Of a stretch of DNA of 64,000 nt, positions 1 through 9,699 are shown piece by piece. The DNA comes from JADGGM01 sp027307005 (GTDB taxonomy: Bacteria; Gemmatimonadota; Gemmatimonadetes; Gemmatimonadales; Gemmatimonadaceae): NCBI GenBank assembly GCA_035455745.1, contig DATIEP010000023.1, positions 44,101-108,100 of the forward strand. The letters are read 5' to 3'. Numbering within the stretch: the stretch's first letter is position 1; every line of letters starts with the position of its first letter. The notes beneath the pieces were generated by a model. It was not told the origin of the DNA. It saw only the letters and a program-made list of their open reading frames with translations, and did no database searches. The position numbers were made by a program, and so were the translations under genes.

Positions 1-1
1 T

Positions 2-1522
2 GCGGCGTTGGGCGGCGGCCGCGGCCGCCTCGTGCGCCAGCTCGTCACCGAAGGCCTGCTGTTGTCTGCGTTAGGCGCAGCGGTGGGCGTCGCCCTGGCC
101 GGTGTGACGGTGCGTGCGCTCGCCGGCACGGTGCCGGCGGCGCTGCCGCGCGGCAATATGATCTCGGTGCGCGGTACGGCGCTCCTGTTCGCGCTCGCGG
201 TGACCGTCGCCACCGGTATCGTGTTCAGCGTGGTGCCCGCGATCCGCGCGACTGGCGTGGCGGCGCGGTCATCCGGCTCAATGCTCGGCCGGCGAGGATG
301 GGGCTCGCGGTCGCACGCACGCGTTTCGGGCTGGCTCGTTGGCGGTGAGATCGCGCTGGCGGTGGTGCTGGTGGCCGCAGCGCTGCTCCTGGTAAGGAGC
401 TTCGACGCACTGCGGTCGATTGCGCCCGGGTTCGATCCGGCGCACGTGGTGGCGGCCCGCATCTCGGCGCCGGCGGCCACGTATGCGCCGGGCAGTGCGC
501 GCCTGGCGAGTTTCTATACCGATGTCCTGGACCGCACGCGCGCCATGCCCGGCGTCGAGAGCGCTGCGTTAGTCAATCAGCTCTCGCTGGCCGAGCCCGT
601 TTGGGCGCAGGCCATCCGCGTCGAGGGGCAATTCGAGAACGTCAAGCACACGCTGCCCATGGTCGATCACTTTCAAACGGTCACGCCCGGCTACTTTGCC
701 GCCATGGGCATCCCGGTGCTGCGCGGCCGGCCGTTCACGGACGACGATCGCGCCGGGCAGCCGCTGGTGGCCGTGGTCAGCCAGAGTGTCGCCAGACGGT
801 TCTGGCCTAACGGCGACGCCATCGGCCGGCGCATCGGGTACCCGTTCGACAGCCCGTGGATCACCGTCGTGGGCGTCGTACCCGATACCAAGCAGGACAG
901 CCTGCGCGACACCTCCACCACGTCGATCTACATGCCGTGGGCACAGCGCACCAACATGGTGAGCACCGAGCTCTGGCTCGTCACGCGCACGCGCGTTGAA
1001 CCCGGCAGCGCCGGCGCCGCCATTCGCCGGATCGTGCACGAGATCGATCGCGGCGTGCCGGTGAGCGATGTGAGAACGATGGATGACGTGGTCTCGCGGT
1101 CGGTGGTCGGAGCTCGGTTCACGGCCGCGCTGGTGGCGGTGTTCGCGTTAGTCGCGCTCGCCCTGGGCGCCGTCGGCATTTTCGGTATGATGTCGTACGT
1201 CGTCACCGAGCGCCGTCACGAAATGGGTTTGCGCATGGCGCTCGGCGCCTCGGCGAACGGCATCGTGAAGCTCATCATGGGGCGTGCCCTGCGGCTCGTC
1301 GCGATCGGAACCGTGGCGGGACTCGCCTGCGCGATCGTCGCGATGCAACCGCTCAGCCACTGGCTCTATGGCGTCTCGCCGACCGACCCGGTGACCTTGG
1401 CCGGCGTAGCGATTCTGTTCGGGTCGGTTGCATTGCTTGCGAGCTATCTCCCGGCGCGCCGTGCCGCGCGCGCCAGCCCGGCGGCGGTCATGCGCAATGC
1501 CGCCATCGGCAGCGGGCCGTGA
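2..1522 (+). CDS. ADOP/MacB-type permease, 3' part (5' end outside window)
   Basis: C-terminal 506 residues of a duplicated orphan FtsX/MacB permease, an inner-membrane protein with periplasmic loops and no ATPase of its own. The frame is open from base 2 and the first visible residues (AALGGGRGRLVRQLVTEG) match the middle of such proteins, so the start lies upstream. In order I see the end of the first FtsX domain with two hydrophobic helices, a third helix opening the second half (WLVGGEIALAVVLVAAALLL), a MacB-like periplasmic domain, and a C-terminal FtsX domain with three or four helices ending PARRAARASPAAVM. A TTG at base 8 is only an internal Leu codon. What is moved is unknown; the family is often tied to lipoprotein or macrolide-type export. 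Confidence 0.9.
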   Translation, partial: AALGGGRGRLVRQLVTEGLLLSALGAAVGVALAGVTVRALAGTVPAALPRGNMISVRGTALLFALAVTVATGIVFSVVPAIRATGVAARSSGSMLGRRGWGSRSHARVSGWLVGGEIALAVVLVAAALLLVRSFDALRSIAPGFDPAHVVAARISAPAATYAPGSARLASFYTDVLDRTRAMPGVESAALVNQLSLAEPVWAQAIRVEGQFENVKHTLPMVDHFQTVTPGYFAAMGIPVLRGRPFTDDDRAGQPLVAVVSQSVARRFWPNGDAIGRRIGYPFDSPWITVVGVVPDTKQDSLRDTSTTSIYMPWAQRTNMVSTELWLVTRTRVEPGSAGAAIRRIVHEIDRGVPVSDVRTMDDVVSRSVVGARFTAALVAVFALVALALGAVGIFGMMSYVVTERRHEMGLRMALGASANGIVKLIMGRALRLVAIGTVAGLACAIVAMQPLSHWLYGVSPTDPVTLAGVAILFGSVALLASYLPARRAARASPAAVMRNAAIGSGP

Positions 1523-1677
1523 ATGGCCAGGTCACGACCGAGTCGAGGAGCGAGGATCCATGTGGAGGATGGCGTCGCAACTGGCTTCGACAGCCGGGAT
1601 CGGCCATTGGTTTGAAATCGGCGCGTTCGCGTGCACACACGAGGCGGGCTTCTTCGACAAAGGGTTCAAAGGATCAG

Positions 1678-1818
1678 AAAAGTGATGCGAGAGATGGGGA
1701 AGATTGCCGCGACGCGGCGGTGAGCGCATCGCGCACGCGCGTGAAATCATCCAGGTGCGTGCGCCGGTGACTTTGGATGTTCACCGAGCCGATCTTCCCC
1801 ATCTCTTGTATCACTTTT
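1678..1818 (+). repeat. Long imperfect inverted repeat, potential RNA hairpin
   Basis: Arm 1 (1678-1705) and arm 2 (1791-1818) are 28 nt each and match at 25 of 28 positions in inverted orientation, around the core AGAGATGGGGAAGAT; the loop is 85 nt. All three differences become G-U wobbles if the plus strand is transcribed, but A-C mismatches if the minus strand is. A plus-strand RNA could therefore form an unbroken 28-bp stem. It lies between the end of the first permease and padR. No T-run follows, so a simple terminator is not obvious. Confidence 0.55.
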
Positions 1819-1928
1819 GTTATCCCTTCCACCAACTTCAGAGGAGATTGACCAGCCCGCCGCGCGGCCAACATCCCCGCGGTCCCGCACGGCCCTTGCG
1901 CCGCTGCGCGCTCGAATATATCGATAAT

Positions 1929-1945
1929 CGAGAGGTAACCACTCG
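1929..1945 (+). promoter_or_regulatory. Candidate PadR operator palindrome
   Basis: CGAGAGGTAACCACTCG is a 17-bp near-palindrome (arms CGAG-x-GGT and ACC-x-CTCG) ending 9 bases before the padR ATG. A weaker inverted pair, ATATCGAT and TCGATAT, flanks it (about 1917-1955). PadR regulators usually repress their own operons from such sites, so it is a plausible autoregulatory operator. Binding is inferred. Confidence 0.4.
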
Positions 1946-1954
1946 TCTGTCGAT

Positions 1955-2302
1955 ATGTCGGAACCGGAGATGCCTCGCGACAAGACCGGCCTGCTGCACG
2001 GCTCGCTCGACCTGATCGTGCTCCGCACGCTCAGCGTGCAGGCCATGCACGGCTACGCCATCACGCAGCACGTGGCGCGCCTCACCGACGGCGTGCTCAC
2101 GGCCGACCCCGGCTCCCTCTACCCGGCGCTCGAACGCTTGAAGCGCAACGGATGGATCACCGCCAAATGGCAGCAGTCGCCGACCGGCCGCCGCGCTCGA
2201 TATTACGCGATCACGCGCTCGGGCCTCAAGCAGCTCGGACGCGAGACCAATGAGTTCGAGCGGTTCGTCGACGCGATGCGCCGTGTGCTGCGCGCCACGT
2301 AG
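1955..2302 (+). CDS. PadR family transcriptional regulator
   Basis: A 115-residue winged-helix repressor of the short PadR type usually found beside ADOP permeases. It has the typical N-terminus (TGLLHGSLDLIVLRTL), the recognition region (GSLYPALERLKRNGWI) and the wing (GRRARYYAIT). The start is ATG 1955; ATG 1970 is an alternative with the common MPRDKTG beginning. The stop TAG is part of the Shine-Dalgarno AGGAG of the permease that follows 9 bases on, so the two form an operon. It probably represses its own promoter and the permease in response to an unknown ligand. Confidence 0.92.
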   Translation: MSEPEMPRDKTGLLHGSLDLIVLRTLSVQAMHGYAITQHVARLTDGVLTADPGSLYPALERLKRNGWITAKWQQSPTGRRARYYAITRSGLKQLGRETNEFERFVDAMRRVLRAT

Positions 2303-2311
2303 GAGCGATCG

Positions 2312-4990
2312 GTGTCCTTCATCGATGGACTAACGTATCGGTGGCGCGCGGCATTCCACCGCGCCGACCTCGATCGTGAGATCGACGACGAAATGCGCCA
2401 CTACACCGAGCTCGAATTCCGCCAGCGGGCCAGCGAGAGCGCCGCGCGGCGGCACACCGGTCGCCCGCGGCGTGCCGTGAACGTCACGTACCTGCGCGAG
2501 GAGCTGCGCGCGATGTCGCGGCTCCGGACGGTGCTCGATCAGGCGGCCCAGGACCTCCGCTATGCCTGGCGGACGCTGCGCACGTCACCGACCTTCGCCA
2601 TCGTCGCGACGCTGACCCTTGCGTTAGGCGTCGGCGCGAACGCCACCATCTTCGGCATCGTCGACGCGGTCGTGCTCACCCCGCTGCCGTTTCCGCAGCC
2701 GGAGCGGATGGTGCGCCTCTTCTCCACGCGCGACGGCCGCGTCGTGGGCAGCCCGTCGGAGTGGGACGTGCAGGAGATCGCACGAACGGCCGGCTCGTTC
2801 GAGCACCTCGTCCCCTACGACGAGTGGCCCAAAACGGTTCGCGTGGGCGGCAGCGCGGCGCGCCCCGAGAACATGCTGGTCGGACTGGTGTCGACGGACT
2901 ACTTCAGGACATTGGGCGTGACGCCGCTGATCGGCCGCCTGTTCACGCCCGTCGAAGAGCAGCCCGGCCGCAACTACCTGGCCGTGATCAGCCGCGCCTT
3001 CTGGCGACAACGCTTCGGCGGCAGCCCAACCGTGTTGGGCGCGACGATGGAGATCAACGATGAGCCGTACACGATCATCGGTGTCGTGCCCGACCTCGAC
3101 GTGGCGTGGCTGAGCCCCCGCGGGGTGGCGGCGCAAATCTGGACGCCGTGGGCGCTGCCGGCCGTCGCGCCCGCAGGCGCATGGCGCGGCGCCACCGGCA
3201 ATGATGCAATTGCGCGCCTCCGCCCCGGCGTTTCGCTCGACCAGGCCCGCGCCGAGGTGGCGCGGTTCGCGGCGCAGTTCAGGCGCACGTACCCGTCGGA
3301 CGCTCCGTACGGCCTCACGGTGACGCCCCTCGCCGACACCCGCGCGGGGCCGCTCGATTCTGTGTTAGGCATCCTGGGAGGTGCGGTGGCGTTGGTCCTG
3401 CTCATCGCCTGCACCAACCTCGCGAGCCTGCTCCACGCCCGGCACGCCGCGCGGCAGCGCGAGATGCTCGTGCGCACGGCGCTCGGCGCGAGCCGCAGCC
3501 GCCTCGTGCGGCAGCTGCTCATCGAAACCGTGGTACTCGGCGGATTCGGCGGAGCGTTAGGCTTTTTGATCGCGATCGCGGGGTGCGCCGCGGTATCGCG
3601 CTGGCATCCGGCAAAATTTCCGCAGCTGGCCGGCCTGTCGGTGGACGGCACCGTGCTCGGCTTCTCCCTCGCCGTGTCGCTCGCCGCGGCGGCCATCTTC
3701 GGCGTCTGGCCCGCGTGGTCGACGTCGCGCATCGAGATCGCCGACCAGCTGCGTGGCGGCGGGCGCACAGGAACGGTCTCACGCGACGAGCGCCGCGCGC
3801 GCTCGGCGCTCGTCGTCATCCAGATCGCGCTCGCGCTCATTCTCGCCGCGTCGACGGCGCTCCTCACCCAGAGTGTCAGACACCTCACGCACCAGAAGCT
3901 CGGCTTCGACGCAGACCAGTTGTTCAAGGCGCAGCTGTACATTCCGCCGGCACGCTATCGCAACCCGGCGGCGGTCGCGCGGTTCGCCGACGAACTCGGC
4001 AACCAGATTCGGACGCTGCCGGGCGTCGAGGCCGCCACCGTGACCATGGGCTATCCGCCGGCGGCGGCGCGGTGGCTTCAGACCGTTTCGATCGAGGGAC
4101 AAGCATCCGCCCGCGTCGAGGACCGCCCGACGGCGTTCTTCACCGTTGCCGACGACTCCTACCTTCGGGCATACGGTACCCGACTCGTGCGCGGACGCGA
4201 TTTCCGCAGCACGGACGTGGCCGGCGGCCGCGCCGTTGCCATCGTCAGCGAGTCGTTCGTGCGCCGGAACATGCCTAACCGTGATCCCCTCGGCGCGCGC
4301 ATCGAGCTGAGCACGCCAATCGTGGCGGTCGCGTCGCCGACGCCGATCACGATCGTCGGCGTGTTCCAGGACGTGAAGAACGATGGATTGAACGAACCCG
4401 CGCGCCCGCAAATCGTCGGACTGTACCGGCAGCTGCCCGAGTTCAGCTCGAACTTCAAGATCCTCATCGTGCGCACGCGAGGCGACCCGTCCGCGTTAGG
4501 CGCTCCCATCCGGCGCATCGTGAGGACGATGGATCCGGATCTGGCGCTCGGCGAGGTGGCGACGATGCGCGACGTGGTGGCCGCGGCCGCCGGCGGCACC
4601 ACGTACGCCGCACTCCTGGTCGGTGCCTTCGCGGTCCTGGGTCTGCTCCTCGCCGCGATCGGGACGTACGGCGTCGTGTCGTACATGGTGGCGCAGCGGT
4701 TGGGCGAGATCGGCATCCGGACCGCGTTGGGCGCCGGACCCTCTGCCATCATCCGCATGGTAATGGGAAGCGGTTGCGCGCTGGGCGCGGCCGGCGTGCT
4801 GCTCGGACTGCTCGGCTCGGCAGCGGCGGCTCGCGTGCTCGCCGGGCAAGTGTACGGCGTCTCGGCGATGGATCCGGCCACGCTCGTGGCGTCGGCCTCG
4901 GGATTGCTGCTCGTCACGGCGCTCGCGAGTGCCATTCCTACGTGGCGGGCGCTCCGCATCGATGCGGCCGCCGCACTGCACATGGACTAA
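2312..4990 (+). CDS. ADOP family duplicated FtsX/MacB permease
   Basis: Full-length 892-residue orphan permease. Start GTG 2312 with AGGAG seven bases upstream. Residues 1-65 form the ADOP prefix region (LDREIDDEMRHYTELE). The first MacB/FtsX unit begins near residue 85 (DLRYAWRTLRTSPTFAIVAT) with the family signature LTLALGVGANATIFGIVDAV, followed by a periplasmic domain, three helices, a second periplasmic domain and three C-terminal helices ending in PTWRALRIDAAAALHMD. No ATPase gene is adjacent, as is normal for the family. Its padR partner overlaps its ribosome-binding site, so expression is probably PadR-controlled. The cargo is not evident. Confidence 0.93.
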   Translation: MSFIDGLTYRWRAAFHRADLDREIDDEMRHYTELEFRQRASESAARRHTGRPRRAVNVTYLREELRAMSRLRTVLDQAAQDLRYAWRTLRTSPTFAIVATLTLALGVGANATIFGIVDAVVLTPLPFPQPERMVRLFSTRDGRVVGSPSEWDVQEIARTAGSFEHLVPYDEWPKTVRVGGSAARPENMLVGLVSTDYFRTLGVTPLIGRLFTPVEEQPGRNYLAVISRAFWRQRFGGSPTVLGATMEINDEPYTIIGVVPDLDVAWLSPRGVAAQIWTPWALPAVAPAGAWRGATGNDAIARLRPGVSLDQARAEVARFAAQFRRTYPSDAPYGLTVTPLADTRAGPLDSVLGILGGAVALVLLIACTNLASLLHARHAARQREMLVRTALGASRSRLVRQLLIETVVLGGFGGALGFLIAIAGCAAVSRWHPAKFPQLAGLSVDGTVLGFSLAVSLAAAAIFGVWPAWSTSRIEIADQLRGGGRTGTVSRDERRARSALVVIQIALALILAASTALLTQSVRHLTHQKLGFDADQLFKAQLYIPPARYRNPAAVARFADELGNQIRTLPGVEAATVTMGYPPAAARWLQTVSIEGQASARVEDRPTAFFTVADDSYLRAYGTRLVRGRDFRSTDVAGGRAVAIVSESFVRRNMPNRDPLGARIELSTPIVAVASPTPITIVGVFQDVKNDGLNEPARPQIVGLYRQLPEFSSNFKILIVRTRGDPSALGAPIRRIVRTMDPDLALGEVATMRDVVAAAAGGTTYAALLVGAFAVLGLLLAAIGTYGVVSYMVAQRLGEIGIRTALGAGPSAIIRMVMGSGCALGAAGVLLGLLGSAAAARVLAGQVYGVSAMDPATLVASASGLLLVTALASAIPTWRALRIDAAAALHMD

Positions 4991-5256
4991 CGCCGCACGC
5001 CCGCCGAGCTCGCGCTGCCGGCCCGTCAGCCATTGACTCGTATACCACGCTACAGAGTTTAGAATCAGAGGGGAGAGGAGACGGCCCTTGCGAATCGGTG
5101 CGGTTGCGGCAGAGGCCGAGCTGAATTTTCAAACGCCACTTCCAATTCATGACCGTAGGCGTTGTGCGCAAATGAATGCGCGCGTCGATCGTCACTCGGA
5201 ACCGGGCGGGTGCTCGATCGCTTTCCGGTTCACCGCCTTACCGTCGAGCTCACACC

Positions 5257-5643
5257 ATGCCGAACACGATTGACGCGGTCACGACATGCGCGGGGAAAGA
5301 CTTGGCCCGTCGTCCTTTGACCATCGTTCTGTGGTGGGGGCTGCCAATCGCCATCGGAATCGTCTCTGGTCTTCTGCACCTTTCATTTCGAGCTGTGGCT
5401 GGCGTTTGGGCCGCTGCATTCGTCTGGATGGCGGGCGGCTGCCTGCTCAACGCGTGGCGTTGCCGTCGTGTGCATTGCTACATCTCGGGCCCGGTGTTGC
5501 TGTTCGGCGCCATCTTCCAGGGACTGGTGGCGTCAGGCGTGACCAACGTTGGGCCGCGCCTAGCGGGCAACGCGGTGAATGCGACATTGATTCTGGCTCT
5601 GCTGTCGTTCGTGCCGGAGATGGTTTGGAAGCGCTATGCTTGA
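5257..5643 (+). CDS. Small conserved membrane protein
   Basis: 128 residues from ATG 5257; the frame opens further upstream but the residues before this ATG do not look real. It has about four hydrophobic segments (LTIVLWWGLPIAIGIVSGLL, AVAGVWAAAFVWMAGGCLL, ISGPVLLFGAIFQGLVASG, VNATLILALLSFVP). Between the second and third is a basic Cys/His loop, NAWRCRRVHCY, that recurs in a family of uncharacterised small membrane proteins; the two Cys and one His could bind metal or matter structurally. It stands alone, 266 bases after the permease, and no function can be assigned. Confidence 0.7.
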   Translation: MPNTIDAVTTCAGKDLARRPLTIVLWWGLPIAIGIVSGLLHLSFRAVAGVWAAAFVWMAGGCLLNAWRCRRVHCYISGPVLLFGAIFQGLVASGVTNVGPRLAGNAVNATLILALLSFVPEMVWKRYA

Positions 5644-5795
5644 CGCGCGCCGTGCCTGAGCATTTCGATCCTCTTCTCACGCCCAACAACAGTCGGCGTG
5701 ACTTGGGTCTCGACATTTATACCTTCACTCGTCGCAAGAGCTGCGCGTTGAGCGCGACGACGATCGTGCTGAGAGACATCAGCACCGAGGGCGAA

Positions 5796-7034
5796 TCACT
5801 CGGCGCGCAACGTCCTCGACGGATCACTCCGCGCAGCGCGCGCCGCTGGAACGCCGCACGCCGCGACGGCAACCGCGAGCAGCGTCGCCGCGAGCACCGC
5901 GAACACGATCGGGTCGTTGGGGCTGACATCGTACAGGAGCGATCGCTTCCACCGCGTGGCCAGCATCGCCGCGGTCCCGCCGATCAAGAGCCCCACCACG
6001 GCCAGCGTCGCTCCTTCACGCAACACGAGCGCGACGAGACGACCCGGCGCGGCGCCGATCGCCGCACGGACACCGAACTCGCGCTGCCGGCCCGCGACGT
6101 ACAGCGCCATCACGCCATAGAGACCGATCACCGCCAGCGCCAATGCCGCCGCGGCGAATCCGGCGAGTAGCAACTCCGTTAGGCGTCGGTCCTCGAGTGA
6201 CCGGCTGATCGCGTTGGACAAGGGCCCCACGTTGTCCAGCGCGATGCTCGCGTCGAGCTCGGCGATCGTCCTTCGGATCGCGGCCACCGTGCCCGCGGAC
6301 GTCGGGCCTGCCGTTCGCACGGCGAGCGTCGGGCGACTTCCCGGATTCTGCGCGTATGGGAAGAAGGTGTGCGGGCGCGCCGGCGTCGCCACGTTTTCGT
6401 CGCGAATGCTCTCGACCTCGCCGACGATCGTGCGCCATGTCGTATCCCCGCTCATGCGAATCCGTTTGCCGATCGCTTCTCCACCCTTCCAGTAGCGATG
6501 CGCCAGCTCCTCGTCCACGATGACGACCGGCACCGAACTCTTCTGGTCGGCGGACGTGAAGTCCCGGCCGTACAACAGATGCATCCCGAGCGTCGCGATT
6601 AACCCGGGCGTGGCGGAAATCTGAACGGTCTGCGTCGCGGCGCTCGACTCGGCGGCCGGCGCTTGGCCCTCCACAAGATATCCGTCCGTATTCACATCGT
6701 TCGCATAAATCGCCGGAAACATTGCGGCCGCGGCGGTCACGCCGGGGACCGAACGAATGCGTTCGACTAACGCCGACGTGAACACGACGTTCTGCGTCTT
6801 GTCCGCCATGCCGTAGCGCTGCGGCGGCAGTGCCATCGTCATCGATGTCACGCGTTGAGGATCGAATCCGAGGTCGGTCCGGAGAAGCTTCTGGAAGCTC
6901 TTCAGCACCAGCCCGGCGGACACGAGCAGCACGAACGAGAGCGCGATCTGTCCCACGATCAGCGTGTTGTTCAATCGACGCGCCCCACGGTGTGCGCTCC
7001 CCTTCGTGCCCGCGAGACTCCCGAGGGGTCGCAT
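5796..7034 (-). pseudogene. C-terminal half of an ADOP permease
   Basis: About 412 residues that match only the second half of an ADOP permease: the helix TLIVGQIALSFVLLVSAGLV, a MacB-like periplasmic domain, then the C-terminal FtsX domain (LAVIGLYGVMALYVAGRQRE to AARAARSDPSRTLRAE). The first half, including the ALGVG signature, is missing. The open frame extends to 7244, but that part overlaps the 3' end of the next permease gene in another frame and is not family sequence. It starts 76 bases downstream of a complete ADOP gene on the same strand, so it looks like the remnant of a tandem duplicate. A translated half-permease cannot be excluded. Confidence 0.75.
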
Positions 7035-7110
7035 CCCGTTGCCTTGCCGCCTAACGCATGAGTTGAGTTCCTGCCGACGCATCGAATGTCGACGCGTGAG
7101 GCAGAAGTCG

Positions 7111-9588
7111 CTACTCGCTCCGCAGCGCAGCCATCGGGTCGGCGCGGGCGGCGCGCCGTGCCGGCCCGTACGCCGACAATATTGCAACGACGAACATGGC
7201 TGCCACCACGGCGCCGAGCGTGATCGGATCCCAGGGCGACACATTCACCAGCACGACGCGCATGACCTTCCCCGCCCCGAGCGCGCCGATGAGGCCAAAC
7301 CCGATTCCGATCGCCGCGAGGATGCTGCTCTCGCCGAACACGAGACGGAACAACGCCGGCGCTCGAGCGCCGAGCGCTCGGCGAATTCCAAATTCCCTCA
7401 TCCGTTGCGCGACCAGGAAGCTCACGATGCCATAGAGTCCAATGATCGCGATCGCCGCCGCCGCGACCGCGAAGCTCATCATCGAGCCGGTCAATACGCG
7501 GTACGGAGCAGTCGCGTCCTCGATCAGTGCGGCGAACGTCTGGACGTTGGTCACCGCAAGATCGCGATCGAAGTCGTGGACCACCCGCGCCGCCTCGCGC
7601 GCCGCTTGCAACGGATCCCCCTGCGTACGCAAGACGAACTGCACGGTGCTGGATGGCCGCTGCGCGAGCGGCACGTAGATCTCGCCTAACGACGTGGCGC
7701 CGATCGGGCGCCGCGCGGTGGGACGCGTTTCGGCCGCTATTCCGATGATGCGCCACGAGGCCTTGTCGATGACGACCGCGCGTCCGATCGGATCGGCGTT
7801 CCCGAACACGATGCGCGCGATGCGGTCGTCGATGATGGCGACGCGCGGCGCATCGGAGCGATCGCTCGCGTCGAACGCTCGCCCCGCACGAATCGGAACG
7901 GCGAGTGTCGTGAAGTAGTCGGCGTCCGCCGCGATCACGCGCGCCGTCGTCTCATGTCCCGGCGCGGATGGCGCATTCCCTTCAATGGCGAACGCCTCGG
8001 CCGGTGCGGCATTGCTGTATGGCAAGCCGAGGGCGGCAGTCGTCTGGACGACGGAGGGCACCGCACTGAGCCGTTGGGCCAGGCGCGTCCAATAGCGCGC
8101 ATCGGCCGGCGCGCGACCGGCAGCGGACCCGACGCTCGTCGGCGCCGTGACGCGCAACGTGAGCGCATGGTCCGAGCGAAATCCGTCGCGCACCATCTGC
8201 TGATGCTGCACGCTGCGTGCGAGTAGGCCCGCAGCGCCGAGCAGTACAACCGCGAAGGCAATCTCGACGACGACCAGAGCCCGGCGCACGCGCGACGTGC
8301 TGCTGCCTGCCGATGAGCCTCGTGCGCCGGCCTTCAAGTCGTCGACGAGCGCAGCGCGTGTGAATCGAAGCGCCGGCCACAAGCCGATGACGAGGCCCGT
8401 GAGTACGCTCGTAATGAGTGCGACGGCGAGCGCGTTGAGATCGAGATGCAGGCCGCGCCAGCGCGGAATGGCATCGGCGACAAACGACGGCATGTCATCG
8501 CGGACGAGGCGGATGCCGATCGCGGCAACGCCCGCGCCGGCCAAGCCGCCGATCAGCGTGACCAACACGGTTTCCGTTAGTAACTGACGAACGATGCGCG
8601 AACGACTTGCGCCCAACGCGGCGCGAACGGCGATCTCCTTGTTCCGCATCGTGAGGCGGGCCAGCAGCAGCCCGGCGAGGTTGACGCACGCGACGGCGAG
8701 CACCATGCCGACGGCGACGAAAAGCGGGATGTCGTCATCGTGCGTCGGCGTTTCCCAATCGGCGAACGTCTGAGCGCCGAAGGATGTGCCGCGCAATTCG
8801 GTTGGATAGCGAGCCTCGAGGCGTGCGCCGATCGTGGCGACCTCCGCGCGCGCGCCGGCGATCGACGCTCCCGCGCGGAGCCGCGCGAATGCATTGCCGC
8901 CGCCGGCGGCAGCGTGATTGGCTGTCGCGGCAGCGTCGAAGACGAGCGGCGCCCACACCGCCGTGCCTTCGGGCAGCGCGGCACGTTGCGGAATGATGCC
9001 GACCACGAGGCGCGGGACGCCATCGATCACGAGCATGCGGCCGACAATCGAGCTGTCGCCGCCGAGCCGCGCCTTCCAGAACGACTCGCCTAACGCAATG
9101 ACGTTGGTGTGGCTTTCCGCGCTGTCGTCGGCGCGGATCGTGCGGCCGAGGAGGGCATGCACGCCCAGTGTGCTGAAGAACCCCGGCGTGACGCGGGCGC
9201 CGGCCAGCACCTCGGCGCGCTCGTCGCCGCGGAGGACGGCTTTCCATGGTGTGACGAAGGCAAAGTCGGTCAACGTGCGCGATGACTCGCGCAGACCAAC
9301 GAAGTTGCCACTGGCGAGCGTTCCGCATGCCGCACAGTCGGCGGCGAGCCCCTGCCCCACGTGGACGAGGGTCGGCGGGTTCGCCACGTCGAGGTTCACG
9401 GCGCTGAGCGTCCGCTCGATGCCGAACATCGCCGTAGCCGCGCCGACGCCGAGCGCGAGCGTGAAGATGGTGGTGGCGGTGAATGCCGGGCTCGCGGCGA
9501 GTTGGCGCAGCCCGTGGCGCAGATCGTGGATGAGGTCGTTGAACAGAAAGTCTCCGGAGCTCGTTAGCAATGAAAACGGCCGAGACAA
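7111..9588 (-). CDS. ADOP family duplicated FtsX/MacB permease
   Basis: An 825-residue orphan permease without the prefix domain. The start is probably TTG 9588; there is no ATG before the first helix. The N-terminus FNDLIHDLRHGLRQLAASPA leads into the signature FTLALGVGAATAMFGIERTL. A periplasmic domain follows with a CAACGT segment, then ALGASRSRIVRQLLTETVLV and three helices, the second unit (RALVVVEIAFAVVLLGAAGL), and the C-terminal FtsX domain ending ARRAARADPMAALRSE. The order is complete, unlike the half-copy directly downstream. No PadR gene is adjacent. Confidence 0.9.
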   Translation of the reverse strand: MSRPFSLLTSSGDFLFNDLIHDLRHGLRQLAASPAFTATTIFTLALGVGAATAMFGIERTLSAVNLDVANPPTLVHVGQGLAADCAACGTLASGNFVGLRESSRTLTDFAFVTPWKAVLRGDERAEVLAGARVTPGFFSTLGVHALLGRTIRADDSAESHTNVIALGESFWKARLGGDSSIVGRMLVIDGVPRLVVGIIPQRAALPEGTAVWAPLVFDAAATANHAAAGGGNAFARLRAGASIAGARAEVATIGARLEARYPTELRGTSFGAQTFADWETPTHDDDIPLFVAVGMVLAVACVNLAGLLLARLTMRNKEIAVRAALGASRSRIVRQLLTETVLVTLIGGLAGAGVAAIGIRLVRDDMPSFVADAIPRWRGLHLDLNALAVALITSVLTGLVIGLWPALRFTRAALVDDLKAGARGSSAGSSTSRVRRALVVVEIAFAVVLLGAAGLLARSVQHQQMVRDGFRSDHALTLRVTAPTSVGSAAGRAPADARYWTRLAQRLSAVPSVVQTTAALGLPYSNAAPAEAFAIEGNAPSAPGHETTARVIAADADYFTTLAVPIRAGRAFDASDRSDAPRVAIIDDRIARIVFGNADPIGRAVVIDKASWRIIGIAAETRPTARRPIGATSLGEIYVPLAQRPSSTVQFVLRTQGDPLQAAREAARVVHDFDRDLAVTNVQTFAALIEDATAPYRVLTGSMMSFAVAAAAIAIIGLYGIVSFLVAQRMREFGIRRALGARAPALFRLVFGESSILAAIGIGFGLIGALGAGKVMRVVLVNVSPWDPITLGAVVAAMFVVAILSAYGPARRAARADPMAALRSE

Positions 9589-9699
9589 ACGCCGCGGTCA
9601 CCTGGTACCGAGGCCGTACGGCGCGGAATGTCGCCGGTTTCAACGCGTAATTCGGGTTAGTCAGGACTCGTACCCCGTGCACGCATCGAGGATGGAGCC

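Larger units (their letters stand above)
1523..1954. other. Intergenic region between permease and padR
   Basis: 432 bases without a convincing gene. It holds a long inverted repeat (1678-1705 with 1791-1818) and a palindrome next to padR. A minus-strand frame of 66 codons (1674-1874) crosses the repeat; its product has no family I recognise, so it is not called. Confidence 0.6.
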
